Source: Acheta domesticus (lineage: Eukaryota > Arthropoda > Insecta > Orthoptera > Gryllidae). From it: 64,000 nucleotides of DNA. The position numbers and the translations under genes were made by a program. The notes under the pieces were generated by a model. The model saw only the letters and a list, made by a program, of their open reading frames with translations, was not told the origin of the DNA and ran no database searches. Where the stretch lies: positions 34,086,540 to 34,150,539 of the forward strand of contig JAHLJT010009419.1 of assembly GCA_031308135.1 (NCBI GenBank). The letters are read 5' to 3'. Shown here one piece after another: positions 1 to 10,640 of the stretch (positions within the stretch are counted from its first letter, which is position 1; the number at the start of each line of letters is the position of its first letter).

Positions 1-480
1 GCTATTATCTTAAAACTGTGTAATTTACTCATTATAGAAATATTTTTGTCCCATAATATATTGTTAAACATTTTTATTAAACCTCTTTCTTTATTGATTC
101 TTTTACGAATATCCAAAACTTGTGATGCATTATTTGAAATAATTACCTAAAAATACAAAATTCTTACAATGTCTAATTGTTCCAAAATCAGATTCATTAA
201 AAGAGACTTATATGAGATGCAAAATCTTTTATTTATATTAATTTTGAGTCTTCATTGTTCATTTTCCTTCATTAATTTTCTGTACATAAATTCAATGTCA
301 TCTACATCTTGTGCTAATTATATTTTATCCTCCCCAAAAAATAAAGTGTATAAAAACCCATAATTTATAGGAATTCCGATGTAATCTTAACTACGGTTCA
401 ATGCTTTTGAACGTAACAATGCTTTCTCCACTGTATTATAGATTTTGTTGGTACATTTTAAATAATATCGGCAACAACCT
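1..480. other. AT-rich sequence, no gene seen
   Basis: Low-complexity AT-rich sequence. The only open frame (169-363) has a composition expected of random AT-rich DNA and no recognisable motif. Confidence 0.5.
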
Positions 481-484
481 TGTC

Positions 485-766
485 TTAATCCAACAGAAAG
501 GTAAGTTTTTTCGACAAAAACATTCCAATTAGAACTTGAGAATAAGTTCCATCATATAGTTGTCTAATTGAATATTTAATCTTGTCATTAATGTGATATG
601 CATTCAATAGTTCCCATAACTTTTTCAACGATTTAAAGCTATCATATGCCTTTTCTAGATCTATGAAGACAATGTGAAGTTGTTGTCGATAAGCATTAAC
701 TTTCTCGGTCAATTGTTTTAAAATAAATATATTATCCTCAGTCGAACGCCCCACTCTAGAACCCAT
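485..766 (-). pseudogene. Non-LTR retrotransposon reverse transcriptase fragment
   Basis: The minus-strand translation carries the central fingers/palm part of a LINE reverse transcriptase: a GSRVGRSTEDNIF block (the usual GFR.GRST.D.IF motif) followed by HIVFIDLEKAYDS, the motif A region with its first catalytic aspartate. About 93 residues survive out of a domain usually longer than 250, with no YADD box or endonuclease, so this is a dead 5'- and 3'-truncated piece. The wording is closest to the RTE-like endonuclease/reverse-transcriptase elements common in arthropods; the clade is inferred from memory of the motif. A C-terminal scrap of a similar element lies at 9182-9412 in the opposite orientation. 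Confidence 0.8.
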
Positions 767-837
767 TTGAATTTCATCTCAACCTTTCTTTTATTTGGTG
801 TTATATAGAATTTATCTGGCTCGTGTTGTGTGAAATC

Positions 838-1250
838 CTTTCGAAATTTAAAACTAGTGATGCTACAGAATGGCACATATTTTCTTGTACTAGTTAATTT
901 TCGAATTTATTTGGTCTGGGCTAGCTTTTCGTTCTTGCCCTATCCTCTTGCCAGCTGCCAACTATCGCCACCCAAAGTACATGTTTTAAATTTTGTAATT
1001 GTAACCGAAATGTTACTTTAAGAAAATTACGGTAGAGTACATATTCCTCCTACATGGAAGTTTTTTCTGAAAAATTCGGAACCGTTTTAATGAAAAGTCA
1101 TTTAAGCATTACTGTAAATGTGAAATTTGAAGCTCTTTTTCACAGAAAAACTTTTGAGTTTTCGAGAAACTTCCTTTGAAATAATTTGAAGCACTTCTAC
1201 TCACAAATGCAATAATTATACAAATTGCAATAAGCATTCCTCGTTGCAAG
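838..1250 (+). repeat. Family A interspersed repeat, copy 1 (5' part)
   Basis: Begins with the family's start block (ACTAGTGATGCTACAGAATG) and continues through the GGTCT...GGCTAGC and CTATCGCC blocks into the first internal unit (gagccgtttt..., gtgaaatttgaagctc..., acttttgagttttcgaga...). It stops near 1250. Related copies are at 12020, 22785, 35364 (-), 37155, 39110, 41269 (-) and 43925. Confidence 0.75.
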
Positions 1251-1399
1251 ATGGTTAACCTACTGGTTGTTAAACCCCTTGAGTTCACGTAGGATCCATG
1301 CTAGATACCAGTGGCGTTGGCTCAATGTATGCGAGTGATGTGTTACATCCCCTAGTTTTCCATCACTTAAAAATATTTTCAGTAAAGTATTTTATTTTC

Positions 1400-2380
1400 T
1401 TCTGTAGGTATCTCCGTCTGTTTCTCTATTACCTCTCGCCATTTACGTGCGCGGTCCAATAGGCATTAGTCCCTTTCGCTGGATGTGTTGGGCCGGGAAA
1501 CATCCCTTGAACGACCTCACTTCGTTGGCGAGGTCATTGAACTCACGGCCATGCGCTGTGTGCAAGCTACGTAGTTTCAACTGCCGGTGATGTGACATAG
1601 CTGATCACATCAAAGGCTTCTTATTGGCTTTTGTGTATCCCCTCCCAATAACCTTCCATACCCCCTCCTCTGAGGCATTCATAATTCGGTAGCCACGCCA
1701 GGAACTTGTGCGCAAAGATCGAAGCCCGCACCACACTTATCAAACCGCTCCTTTGCTCTTCCGAACTACGACTGGCTCAAAAGCGCCGATTGCTCACCGC
1801 CTGCATTGGCTCCTTATGGACGTAAGCTTGCAAAGTATTCGCGGCCGCTCCGGTATCCGCGCTTCGCCCGATTTGAGTGTCAAAGAACCGCGCGGCGTGC
1901 ATGGCAGCGCTGCCACATCACCGGACCCCATGCCGCTATCTCACCGGACTCCATACCGAACAGAGACATCTACGATATCCTAGGTATCGAATGCCGGTTT
2001 CCTGAAGAACTCGCCAGACACGCCAAAACGGCGTTGAGACGGACGCTGGGCCCAAAAGCGCCTCAGGTTCTCCGCGACACCGGCCGGTCGGCGATCAGCG
2101 AGGTGCACCGGGCGTATTTTATTCTAAAGGGCCCTAATAGCATCGCCTTCACGTTCCGTGCGCCACCGCATCGGTAGTTCGCAAGGCTTTGCGATAACCC
2201 GACGCGATGTCCGCGATTGGAGCCGATGCCCAGTCCGCGGTGCTGCAGAATGTCGGCGCGCCCTTCGGCCCCACCGAAGGGCGCATACGCCACGGACACT
2301 GAGCTCAGTCGGTGCCGTGGCGACAAAGTGCAAGTGTAAACAGAGTGCATAATGTAAATAAAGTGATAAAGCATAAATGA
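1400..2380. other. GC-rich island in AT-rich DNA, origin unknown
   Basis: Base composition rises sharply here. The longest frame, 1806-2177 (+, 123 codons), has arginine/alanine-rich GC-driven composition and no motif I recognise; overlapping frames are open on both strands, as expected when TA-rich stop codons are scarce. A 28-base imperfect palindrome (acgacctcactt...cgaggtcatt) lies near 1513-1540. Candidates are a degraded retroelement gag or LTR, or a CpG-rich promoter; I cannot choose between them. Confidence 0.35.
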
Positions 2381-2865
2381 GTGATTGGATTCACTGCGAG
2401 ATCAGTGTAAATAGTGTGAATCAGTGCGAGAATTGGATTGAAAATGAGAATAAAAATAAGAAAAAGTTCAAACTAAAACGTGACATTTGAAAGATAACAT
2501 TTTTTTCTAGACCTAAGGAAATGGCCAAAGCCACATTCTGAAAAAAGGTTAGTTAAGGAATGGTAGCTATACGTTAGTTATAAGATTAGCTTTAGCTAGA
2601 TTATAAGTACTCCGCCCTTCTGCCGCAAAAGCCAAGTAGGGCTACGACGCGACACAATGCCAAATACATTCCTTGCAACGTAAGATCTATCAAGAGTGTA
2701 TCAAAAGGCTCTCTTTGAAGAGCTCGGGCATTGAAAACTTTTTTTAAACGGGGAATATTGTTTCTTAATCGCTGAATTCTTCAAAGAGTATGGTGCGTCA
2801 CATCATCAACGGCCCATCGCAGAAGGTCCACAAAGTTAGCATAGCAAAGTTTAAAAAAATATGGA
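2381..2865. other. Non-coding stretch, no gene seen
   Basis: Short repeats of GTGTAAA/GTGAAT type near 2330-2440, then unremarkable sequence. No open frame of note. Confidence 0.4.
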
Positions 2866-2867
2866 AA

Positions 2868-3290
2868 TTAAACTCAAACTTAGTCGCTTTTTTGTTGCTA
2901 ATTTGTTAGGATTTTTTTGTCGCTCTTCATTTGACTCTGCCATACACATTCGGTTCATTTTACATCAAGTTAGCACCGCAATTACAAGAAAACCAAGAAA
3001 TTATAGAGATAAATAAAAAGTAATTACTTGGGAATTTGTGGCTTTTTTGTTGCTCAATAGTTCCCGAAAAAGAAATTTTGTTGCTCTTCAACTATACCGG
3101 AAATGTGAAATTTTGCCAAGTTCATAGCAGAAAAATCAACAATTACAAGAAAACCATGAGTTTCAGAGGTAAATCAATAACTACATAGGAAATTGTAGCT
3201 TATGTGTTGCTCAATAGATCCCATAAAAGAAATGTTGATGCTCTTTAAATAACGAATACAATTTTTCGCAAATACGGTGCTAACTTATCA
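2868..3290 (+). repeat. Tandem repeat, ~161-bp unit, about 2.5 copies
   Basis: The block caattacaagaaaacca occurs at 2979 and 3140 (161 bases apart), followed each time by the same series (attac.tgggaattgt.gct, tgttgctcaatag.tccc, gaaa.gttg.tgctctt). A third, partial unit precedes it from about 2868. The copies are strongly diverged from each other. Confidence 0.7.
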
Positions 3291-3589
3291 AGTTCACCGA
3301 ATGTAAATGATCTTGGATGTCTGCCAGACGCCGCGTCGAAGGCTGTGTTGCCGACGTCTTGACCATTGTGGTCTTCCTCCGGACTGCTCTGCCTTGAGGA
3401 AGCTCTGGACAGCTAAGCTTATTCACATGACTCCGGCCGCGTAAGCCTACGACTTCAAATTCAAATTAGACTTCAAATTAGCCGAATGTTTCAGTATTGG
3501 CAAATGAAAAGCGTCTTTTTTTGCGTAACATGTTAGCAACAAAAAAGCGACAAATTTCTAGTTTAATTTCAATAATTTTTGAAATCTTT

Positions 3590-3875
3590 GCTCGGCTATC
3601 TTTACCGACCTCACGGCCGGGCGCGTCGGCTTCCGCTCCTTCCACTCCGCTTCCGCCCCCGCGGCGCGCACGTGCAAGGGCGGGGCGGCGGTCGAGCGCC
3701 GAGAGATTGACGAGAAGCTGCTGCTGCTGCGGCCGCCGCTGCGCTTTTGTCCCGGGGAGGAAACTGACCTCCGGCTCTCGTCGCCTTTGTCGCGTCCTCC
3801 ACCCCCGCGGAGCGCCAACAGTCGCGCCCATTTGTCTACTGGAGAGCCCCGTCAGGGCCTCCTGCGCTCCGGCTA
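3590..3875. promoter_or_regulatory. CpG-rich island, possible promoter or first exon
   Basis: Abruptly GC- and CpG-rich (gcgcgtc, cccccgcggcgcgcacgtg, a CTG triplet run near 3717-3729) inside AT-rich DNA. Frames are open on both strands over the island, including 3497-3898 and 3787-4152 on plus, but none has a recognisable domain. The function call rests on composition alone. Confidence 0.3.
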
Positions 3876-4324
3876 CTCGTTTCCGAGATTTCTGGTAGCC
3901 CCAAACAGGACGAACAAAAGGAAGAAAGGAAATTATTGCGCGCCACGTCGTGAAAAGGATGCGCTTAGTGACCGCTTAGAACGTCGAGTGTTCTCTGTCA
4001 AGGGTCGACGAGTCACCGAAGTTCCGTTTAACCCGAGTTTAGTTCCTTTGTTGGATGATGTTTACAAATGGATTTACCGTCTTCTTCGAAGGAAAACACT
4101 CATGAATTTGAACGTCCTACACTCCAAGAAAAAGAAGAGCCTTTCTTGTTAGTTCTGTAGAGCTAATGCGATTAACGAAACTGTCAAATTTTGAGACTAG
4201 AGATATTTCGGTTTAACTTGGTTCTAGTTGGAAAGTTTATGTAGGCTACGGTGAGGTCTGTTAATTATGAATGTTAGTTAAATGCAATGTGGTTTATATT
4301 ATACACTGGATAAATATACGATAT
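3876..4324. other. Flank between CpG island and Harbinger element
   Basis: The 3' part of a 121-codon plus frame (3787-4152) runs into this stretch; its last residues are lysine-rich and unmatched to any family I know. No other feature seen. Confidence 0.3.
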
Positions 4325-4687
4325 TTAGGGCCTGTTTCACCGGTGTCTGATAAAGTTCCGAATACTAATCCGACAGATAACCTATCTGTCAGATAAAAGT
4401 GCCGGATATCAATTTTTCGTTTCACCAAGGTCTTTCCTGTTAAAATATCTGACATATCTTTCTGATAAATAATCTTGCTGATTGCTTTTTTCATCACCGG
4501 CAACGCCGCATTTTCGACTCAAATGTGCTCTGTACGCGCGAATTCGAATTTGTTTTGGTAAAGAAATGTGAGGTGTTTTTCGCCTCATTCTCTGTTATTT
4601 TGTGATATGGTTTACTTCGGCTGTGGGCGAGTTCGATGTAAAAGTTTTATTTATTGCTTCATACTTTGTACGTGTAGGAATTGCAAA

Positions 4688-4855
4688 ATGGAAAGGGAAA
4701 AGAAGCATGAAAGTGTTAATTTCACATGCGAAGAAAGACTCGTATCCCTCGATGCAGAGAGGAAAAATATTATGGAATGAAAAATAAATGGCTCTACCAT
4801 GTGACAGAATATGGCATGGATAGCTATTGAAAAGGCTTGCAATAGCTCAGTGGGG
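4688..4855 (+). pseudogene. Myb/SANT-like accessory protein of the Harbinger element (remnant)
   Basis: The frame from the ATG at 4688 reads NFTCEERLVSLDAERKNIME, which aligns by eye with the first helix of the Myb/SANT DNA-binding domain of Harbinger accessory proteins (typical pattern FT.EE...L..LV.KYK.IIE). After a frame change near 4780 the pattern resumes with a WHGIAIEKACNSS-like stretch matching the second helix (W..I...FN). In this family the Myb-like protein brings the transposase to the transposon ends. Only about 55 residues remain, with at least one frameshift. Confidence 0.6.
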
Positions 4856-5466
4856 GATGGTTTTTGTGAAGGGAAACATCTTAAATAAAAGTATTAAGTC
4901 CTGAAGAAAGATTAAGAAAATTTGATTAAAGCTGTTCAATTTTTTTGTTGTTGAAAACAAAATTATGATCGAAATGAAGCTTCCAAAAAATGAGATTTTG
5001 AATGTGGAGTAAGGCAAAGAAATCCATTACAAATTTTGACATGATTGTGGAGGATATCTTTGAAAACATATTTTTAAATTATATTGCATATTTCTCATAA
5101 ATTACAAAATATTGAGACTTTTCTCTGATAACCAGCCTACTATATATTTTAAATATAAATTTCTAAATACCATTCACTCCATGAACAGAATTTTTACTGT
5201 ATAATTTACAATTAAATTAAGAAAATAAAAAAGTCAGAGAAAATAGACTTAAACATCTCAACAGAACGAAGTCCAGAACTTCTTGATTAAAATCCCACAG
5301 AGAGGAGAGTGGGATGCTCCATGAAATAAGAAAACAACCTATTTTAAATACTGACAACACTAATACAAATTGTAGGATTTAATCTCCAAAGTTTAGACAA
5401 TTTTAAGCAGATAAAAGTGTGAGAAAACTGATTGACACTTGAATAACAAGAACAAGAATAATAAAA

Positions 5467-6222
5467 CAAAAGTATTCTTTTGTTTTTTAACAATCAATAA
5501 AAATGTATTTCGTACAAAGACAAATTTTTTATGGTATTTTTATTTTAGAAAGAACATTATCATAAATATTTGTGAAAAGATTTGATTCCAACGTGGTATT
5601 AATCCATTCTATCATGCAATTAATACCATGCTAAGTTCTATTTACCTTTATACGTTTATTGCTGTACTTATGTTTAGATTTGTTCCTTCCACCTTACATT
5701 ATTCTTTTTTATTTGCTTTCATAGTTGTCTATTCAAAATAATAATTATTTTTTTATGCTGAATTGCTCTCTCCTTTCCCCCATGCTTGCCTCTGTCTCCT
5801 GAAAGTGAGGATGTATAAGTATGTTCTCACAATGGGAATTTTTCCTTCTTTTATGATTGGATTTATCCTTTTTGATAATGTTTTTATATAGTTCTGTTTT
5901 TCTTTTATAAAAATGTGTGTTTAATTTAACATGTTTTGGTAAGTACTCTCCCATATATTTTTATACTTTGTACTTACTCCTTATATATTTTTTCGCTTAT
6001 ACTTGATTTATTAATGAATTTCCTTTCTAATTTCTATATAACTTTTATTTTTGATTATTTTATTTTATTCACTATCTTCAAAATTTGTTATTTTTTTTTA
6101 TTTTCCTGTCAATTATATGTATTTGTATACTTCTGAAGATGCCTGTAATTGACACGTGAAACATGGTGTTGGACAATAGATTTTTTTTAAGAAAAAAATT
6201 TCATTGATTGTTAAAAAGAAGG
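5467..6222. mobile_element. Penelope-like terminal segment nested in Harbinger element
   Basis: Bounded by a short inverted repeat: ttttttaacaatcaat near 5479 and attgattgttaaaaag near 6203. A CTGAAGATG...GTGAAACATG block at 6134-6166 resembles the CTGANGA...GAAACGT motif found at the ends of the clearer Penelope-like pieces in this window (21230, 24650, 26370). No reverse-transcriptase coding is visible; the frame at 5745-5954 (-) is unrecognised. Assignment is tentative. Confidence 0.35.
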
Positions 6223-6474
6223 GAAACTTATGTTTAATTATTTTATTAGAAAAAATGTCATTAAGATAGTTCACCAGACAGTCAGTATGTAGAGTAGAAC
6301 ACTACATACTAAATTGGCTCCACGCAGCAATAACTCATTCTCCTGCAAATGATATTTCTGATACTTGAATGTTCCTGATACTTGTATCTCCTGCAAATGA
6401 TACTTCTCTTAAACATCAACGAAATTTATGTATGTTACATATTACCATATAATTCCTTTGAAACTATTTATTTT

Positions 6475-6840
6475 AGGTTGCTTTAAAAATAGCTAAAGTC
6501 ATTAGCTACCACTACTGATTTACAACAGAGATACATTTGATAATTTAGAATAAACAGAAATATTAAAGACAATAAATGTTACAATAATTCAGTTCATATT
6601 ATCAAGACCAGGAATATTAAGATAATTTAAAATTGATGTGCAATCTTCAATTGAATTAAATATTTCCTAACTTTTGTTTTTGATGCCAAAGGAGTTTCTT
6701 AGATATGGAGGCTTAAACATTCAAGGATAATGTGAGACGTTGGTAACATTCACATTAAAGGTGGTAACACGTTAGGTGGCTGGATCAGTTTTTTTATTAG
6801 ATGGGAGTGGGTGAAGGAAGAATGGCCAAAACTTCCTTCA
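6475..6840 (-). mobile_element. 3' end of jockey-like LINE, second copy
   Basis: Runs parallel to 26823-27175: shared blocks include gctaaagtcattag, accactaatgattta, gagatacattt, agataatttaaaattga and gaagaatggccaa. The other copy belongs to a much longer minus-strand LINE, so this is a 5'-truncated insertion of the same family. It lies inside the Harbinger element and is therefore younger than it. Confidence 0.75.
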
Positions 6841-7244
6841 ATATTGTTCTTGAACAGGTGATTATATGTGGACATGTGTGCAATCTATTGCTGTGAGAAC
6901 TCTGGAAAATCTGGCAATTTCATAAAAAATCTACTTTAGAGGTTTCTATATTCCTTGGAAACTTCACAAACACTATAGATCTCATTTTTGCAACGGCACT
7001 GGACACTTCACTTACTACACTTGAAGCAGCAAATTTGTTCACCCCTCTGAAGTCTATAATTACGATAAAGAATTATCCCGTTGCAAAATAATGCAGAGTA
7101 TGAAGACGTTGGTTCACTGGTGATATCTCTGAATTGCTAACAAAACACGAAGTATATATTTCATTATCTTGATATAAAATGAATTTAGCAGGACCATTAC
7201 GTGCAGACACATAATATAAGTCGGTATTTACAAATCAGTGGTTT

Positions 7245-7425
7245 TTATTTTCTGTTCTATCAAAGACACAACTTTGCCAGCCGACGGCTTCGTTAACCTA
7301 AAACGGGATCGGAAATACTGTATGTTCGTCAAGGATCACAAAATATTCTGACCGACATGCCGTCTACGCGGACGCTCTAATCGACAAAAGAATTCCTCGT
7401 CTATCATTTCTATTACGTCGTCCAT
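7245..7425 (-). pseudogene. PIF/Harbinger transposase N-terminal fragment
   Basis: From a methionine codon at 7425 the minus strand reads MDDVIEMIDEEFFCRLERPR and, after an in-frame TGA, SLTNIQYFRSRFRLTKPSAG. The F..RFRLTK pattern followed by a VVSLIE helix is the usual N-terminal helical region ahead of the DDE domain of HARBI1-like transposases. It stops near 7245; no DDE catalytic residues are found downstream, which reads into inserted and decayed sequence. Its place just inside the right inverted repeat matches the expected layout. Confidence 0.65.
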
Positions 7426-7670
7426 CACCGAAATACCACAGATATTCCTTGAAAAACGCAGCAAGTTCACACACAAATTCTGTTATTTTGGAGTTATCTA
7501 CCAGATAAACATTTAACAGCCTCCCGAACCTCCAGATTATTTACCGTTAACTTTAACCACTGGATAGATTTATCAGACACTCGTAAAACCCATATTTTCA
7601 ACATATCCGTCAGATAAAGTGTCTGCTGGTCTATCCAGAAGTTATCAGGTACTGGTGAAACAGGCCCTTA

Positions 7671-8950
7671 AGGAGCATAATATACAGTGTCGGAACTTTA
7701 TCCGATGGCATCTCTGACAAGGGAGAAACGTAGTTAAATTTACAATTTTTATTTCGTTAAAATTAGCTTGATATTAGAAATATTTAATATAAATTTCTCC
7801 ACATTTTTAACTGTCACGAATACAGCAGTCTATTGGCTAATCAATAACCAATTCGCTTAATAGTCAGAAATTTAACTAGACAAAATGTCATCTTGGAAAA
7901 ACCATTTTCACACAAAACAAAATCTAAGATATTTTAATATTGTAAAACTCTTCTTTCAAAATTCGACAAACGCTGAAATATTTCAAGAATACTGTAAAAA
8001 TTTTCTTTCAAAATTCAACTGCGGAGTAATTCTGTTCAAATCTCTAAATACATCGTCGCTTACTTATACACGCACTGTATGAGGAGGCATAGCAGGCACT
8101 CATAAATATAAGTTTTAAATAATACAAAACCAATTACGAGGGTCATTAAAGGTATTTGCTTCATTACCAGCTTTCAAATAAAAAAAGTCATGCCTGATTA
8201 AAACTAACATGAATAACCTGCTGACTAAAAAATAACAGTTAACACGCTAAGCTACACCTCCACCTGAGTTGTAATATGCTTACATAATGTTACCACATGT
8301 ATAAATGGGTAATAGTCTGGTCAATAATTTTACATTGATATTTCATTTCTTCCGATCATCCCCTCGTTATATTATTTAAAAAAATAGAGTTCATATTTAC
8401 AAGGTCATTGTATTAAACTTTGCCATCTTGCAATTGCATTTTAGAGCGCAAGAAAAAAAGTCTGAATTGATGATCGTGTAAACGAATATGAAATGAGTTC
8501 ACCCTGAGAGTTGAGAATTGAGACTTTTTCGGGCATAAATAATATTAAAAAAACTGAATGTGAACTGCATTGATACATAATCCGTATAGTTGTACGACAC
8601 TTAAAAAAATTGAAAAAAATGTGAATGATGATTTGGAAGTGGGAAGAATTTTCTTGACAATCAAAATGATTTCGTGTTCACTCAACAATGCACTAACATC
8701 ACGTGAATCAATACAGCATAGACCAGGATTGTTTTTCACACAATAAACGCAGAAAAAACAAAATGCTATAAGTATAAAAACAAGTAGAAAAAGAGACAAA
8801 TGAGCATTAATTTGCTTGTGGGTTTTGAATACCATTAAAAAGTAAAATTTGCATTCAAGCAAACCTATCCGTCACTTCTTGAACAATAAAAAAATGTTAC
8901 CAATTATTTTTTATTAATTTTTAATCTGTCAATTTTTAATCTGTTATTGG
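7671..8950. other. AT-rich intergenic stretch, no gene seen
   Basis: AT-rich with short frames only (7885-8082 +, 8545-8862 -), neither with recognisable motifs. A small direct repeat (aatttttaatctgt) occurs twice near 8919-8945. Confidence 0.4.
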
Positions 8951-9181
8951 TAAATTAATAATCTTTTATTGGTAATATTTCGGAATAACCAATGTAGAGA
9001 CCTAGAAGAATGTTTTTGCAAACAATTCATATTATTCTGAACATTATTAGTGATAAAAGGTAAAAACATGTGGCATGATGAGATCAAATGCACTGGCGAG
9101 GATATAGCTGAAATATAAAATACAAACACAGCTGAAACCCGGGCTGATTCGAAGAAAACAAAACAACTATGCCGATCAGTA

Positions 9182-9412
9182 GAAATGAACACACTACTAT
9201 CGATAGTAGGAAAGTCCAGAAATAACAGGGAAGAAATCAGGATGTAAGAAAACCGTGTAAAATGACTGACAACAAAATTTGTGAAAAGAAGGAAAAAAGA
9301 ATGGGATAACCATATTACACGAAGGAGCGGTGATAGACTGGTGAAGATAGCCGGGGATATAATACCATTCGGAAGGAGAAACCCTCGAAGACCGCAGAAA
9401 AGATAGATCTGC
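9182..9412 (+). pseudogene. RTE-like LINE reverse transcriptase C-terminal scrap
   Basis: With several internal stops the plus strand reads MNTLLSIVGKSRNNREEIRM, then WDNHITRRSGDRLVKIAGD and GRRNPRRPQKR. This is the familiar C-terminus of RTE-like elements (R.I.GK.R.DR.RN..IR..., then W..H..RM...RL.K.A.......GRPR.RW). The 201-codon minus frame at 8944-9549 is its antisense shadow, with a low-complexity Phe/Ser/Leu-rich composition. Confidence 0.65.
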
Positions 9413-9599
9413 AGTAAACATCTAGTGAATCCCAGGGATGAAGCGTGAAGAAAAACATGTGTATAACCTACATAAAAGGAGAAGAAGAAACACAGTATGT
9501 AAATGAAGTAAATATGTGAATGTAATGTGAAATGAAGGAAAATGCTCATGTTGAATATTCTCCGTTAAACAATGAGACACTTTGAGAGTCTCTAACTAC

Positions 9600-9992
9600 T
9601 ACTGCAGCCGCCCTGCACGCGAGTGCCAACGCGAACGATTTAGCGCTCGCTCGCGAAACACTGTTTTGAGGCGCGTGAGTTGGCTCCATTAGCGAGTGGC
9701 AGGCGCGCGTCTCGGCCGAACGGAGGCGGCGCGGCGCCGCCCGCCGCCCGTGGGCCATTCATGCCCACGCCTCAATCGCCGCTCCGCGCGCGGGCCATCT
9801 GGGCGGCCATTACGCTCGGTAAACAGTGCGAAGGCCAGGGGAGGAGGCACGGCGGGCGGGGGCGGGGGCGGCCGCCCGCGAAGCGAAGCGATCGCCCAAA
9901 CACCCGAGCTGTGTTTGCGTTGGCCGCATGAATGGAGCGAGGGCCGGTTTATTCACGAGCCCCTCGCAGGCGGTGGGGGGCGGCGGCGATGA
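9600..9992. promoter_or_regulatory. CpG-rich island leading into GC-rich minisatellite
   Basis: Sharp rise in GC and CpG content (gcggcgcggcgccgcccgcc, gggcgggggcgggggcggccg). Frames are open in most phases because stop codons are rare; none has a domain. GC-box-like GGGCGGG strings occur around 9853-9870. May be a promoter or simply the edge of the adjoining repeat. Confidence 0.3.
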
Positions 9993-10640
9993 TGGGAGGC
10001 GAGGGCGGGGGTGAGGGCGGCGGCATGGGTGGGGGTGAGGGCGGGGGTGAGGGCTGTGGCGAGGGTGACCGGGGTAGTGGCATGGGCGGCGACGAGAACA
10101 ACGACGAAGGCGGTGGCGAGAGTGGAAGCAAGCGGGGCGAGGGCAGCAAGGGGGGCGACGGCGAGGGCGACGGTGAGGGCGATGGTGAGAGCGGCGGCAT
10201 GGGTGGGGGTGAGGGCCGTGTTGAGGACGGCGGTGAGGGCGGGGGCGTGGGTAACTGGGATAGTGGCGAGGGCAGTGAGGGCGGCGACGAGAGCAGCGAC
10301 GAAGGCGGTTGCGAGAGTGGAAGCGTGGAGGGCGAGGGCAGCAAGAGGGGCGACGGCGAGGGCGACGGTGAGGGCGGGGGTGAGGGCGGCGGTGAGGGCG
10401 ACAGTGACGGCGGTGGTGAGGGCGGCTGTGAGGGCGGTGGCGAGGGTAACTGGGGTAGTGGCGAGGGCGGTGAGGGCGGCGACGAGAGCAGCGACGAAGG
10501 CGGTGGCGAGAGTGGAAGCGAGGGGGGCGAGGGCAGCAAGGGGGACGGCGGCGAGGGCGAGGGCGAGAGCGGTGAGGGCGGCGGCGTCAGCGGTGTCGAG
10601 GGTGGCGGGGGCGGCAGCGGGAGCTGAGGGCGGCGACGAG
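9993..10640 (+). repeat. GC-rich minisatellite: 9-bp subunit inside ~195-bp higher-order unit
   Basis: Built from variants of GGCGGTGAG/GGCGAGGGC. A longer block starting gacgag.acagcgacgaagg recurs at about 10090, 10285 and 10478, giving a higher-order period near 195 bases. Long frames result in several phases: Gly/Glu-rich (9932-10627, +), Ala/Arg/Val-rich (10011-10889, +), Ser/Pro-rich (9949-10848, -) and Ala-rich (9953-10753, -). Simultaneous openness in several frames is explained by absence of stop-forming triplets in the unit, not by coding selection. Confidence 0.9.

Larger units (their letters stand above)
4328..7667. mobile_element. PIF/Harbinger-type DNA transposon, degenerate and host to nested insertions
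   Basis: Ends are inverted repeats: the left starts GGGCCTGTTTCACC at 4328 and the right ends with its complement at 7667; the similarity continues into a TGTCTGATAA/TACCTGATAA block. A 3-bp TTA duplication sits on both sides (4325-4327, 7668-7670), the target choice of PIF/Harbinger. Two convergent coding remnants fit this superfamily: a Myb/SANT-like protein at the left end (+) and the N-terminus of the DDE transposase at the right end (-). The catalytic part of the transposase is not visible. The interior holds a Penelope-like terminal segment (about 5467-6222) and a jockey-like LINE 3' end (6475-6840). Confidence 0.85.

Noticed and set aside
3478..3898. Overlapping GC-rich frames (117 and 133 codons) as exons
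   Set aside because: Openness on both strands follows from base composition; no domain, no convincing splice sites. Kept only as a CpG island.
8944..9549. 201-codon minus-strand frame as a membrane protein gene
   Set aside because: The plus strand of the same interval encodes a recognisable, broken LINE C-terminus; the minus frame is its antisense with Phe/Ser/Leu-rich composition.
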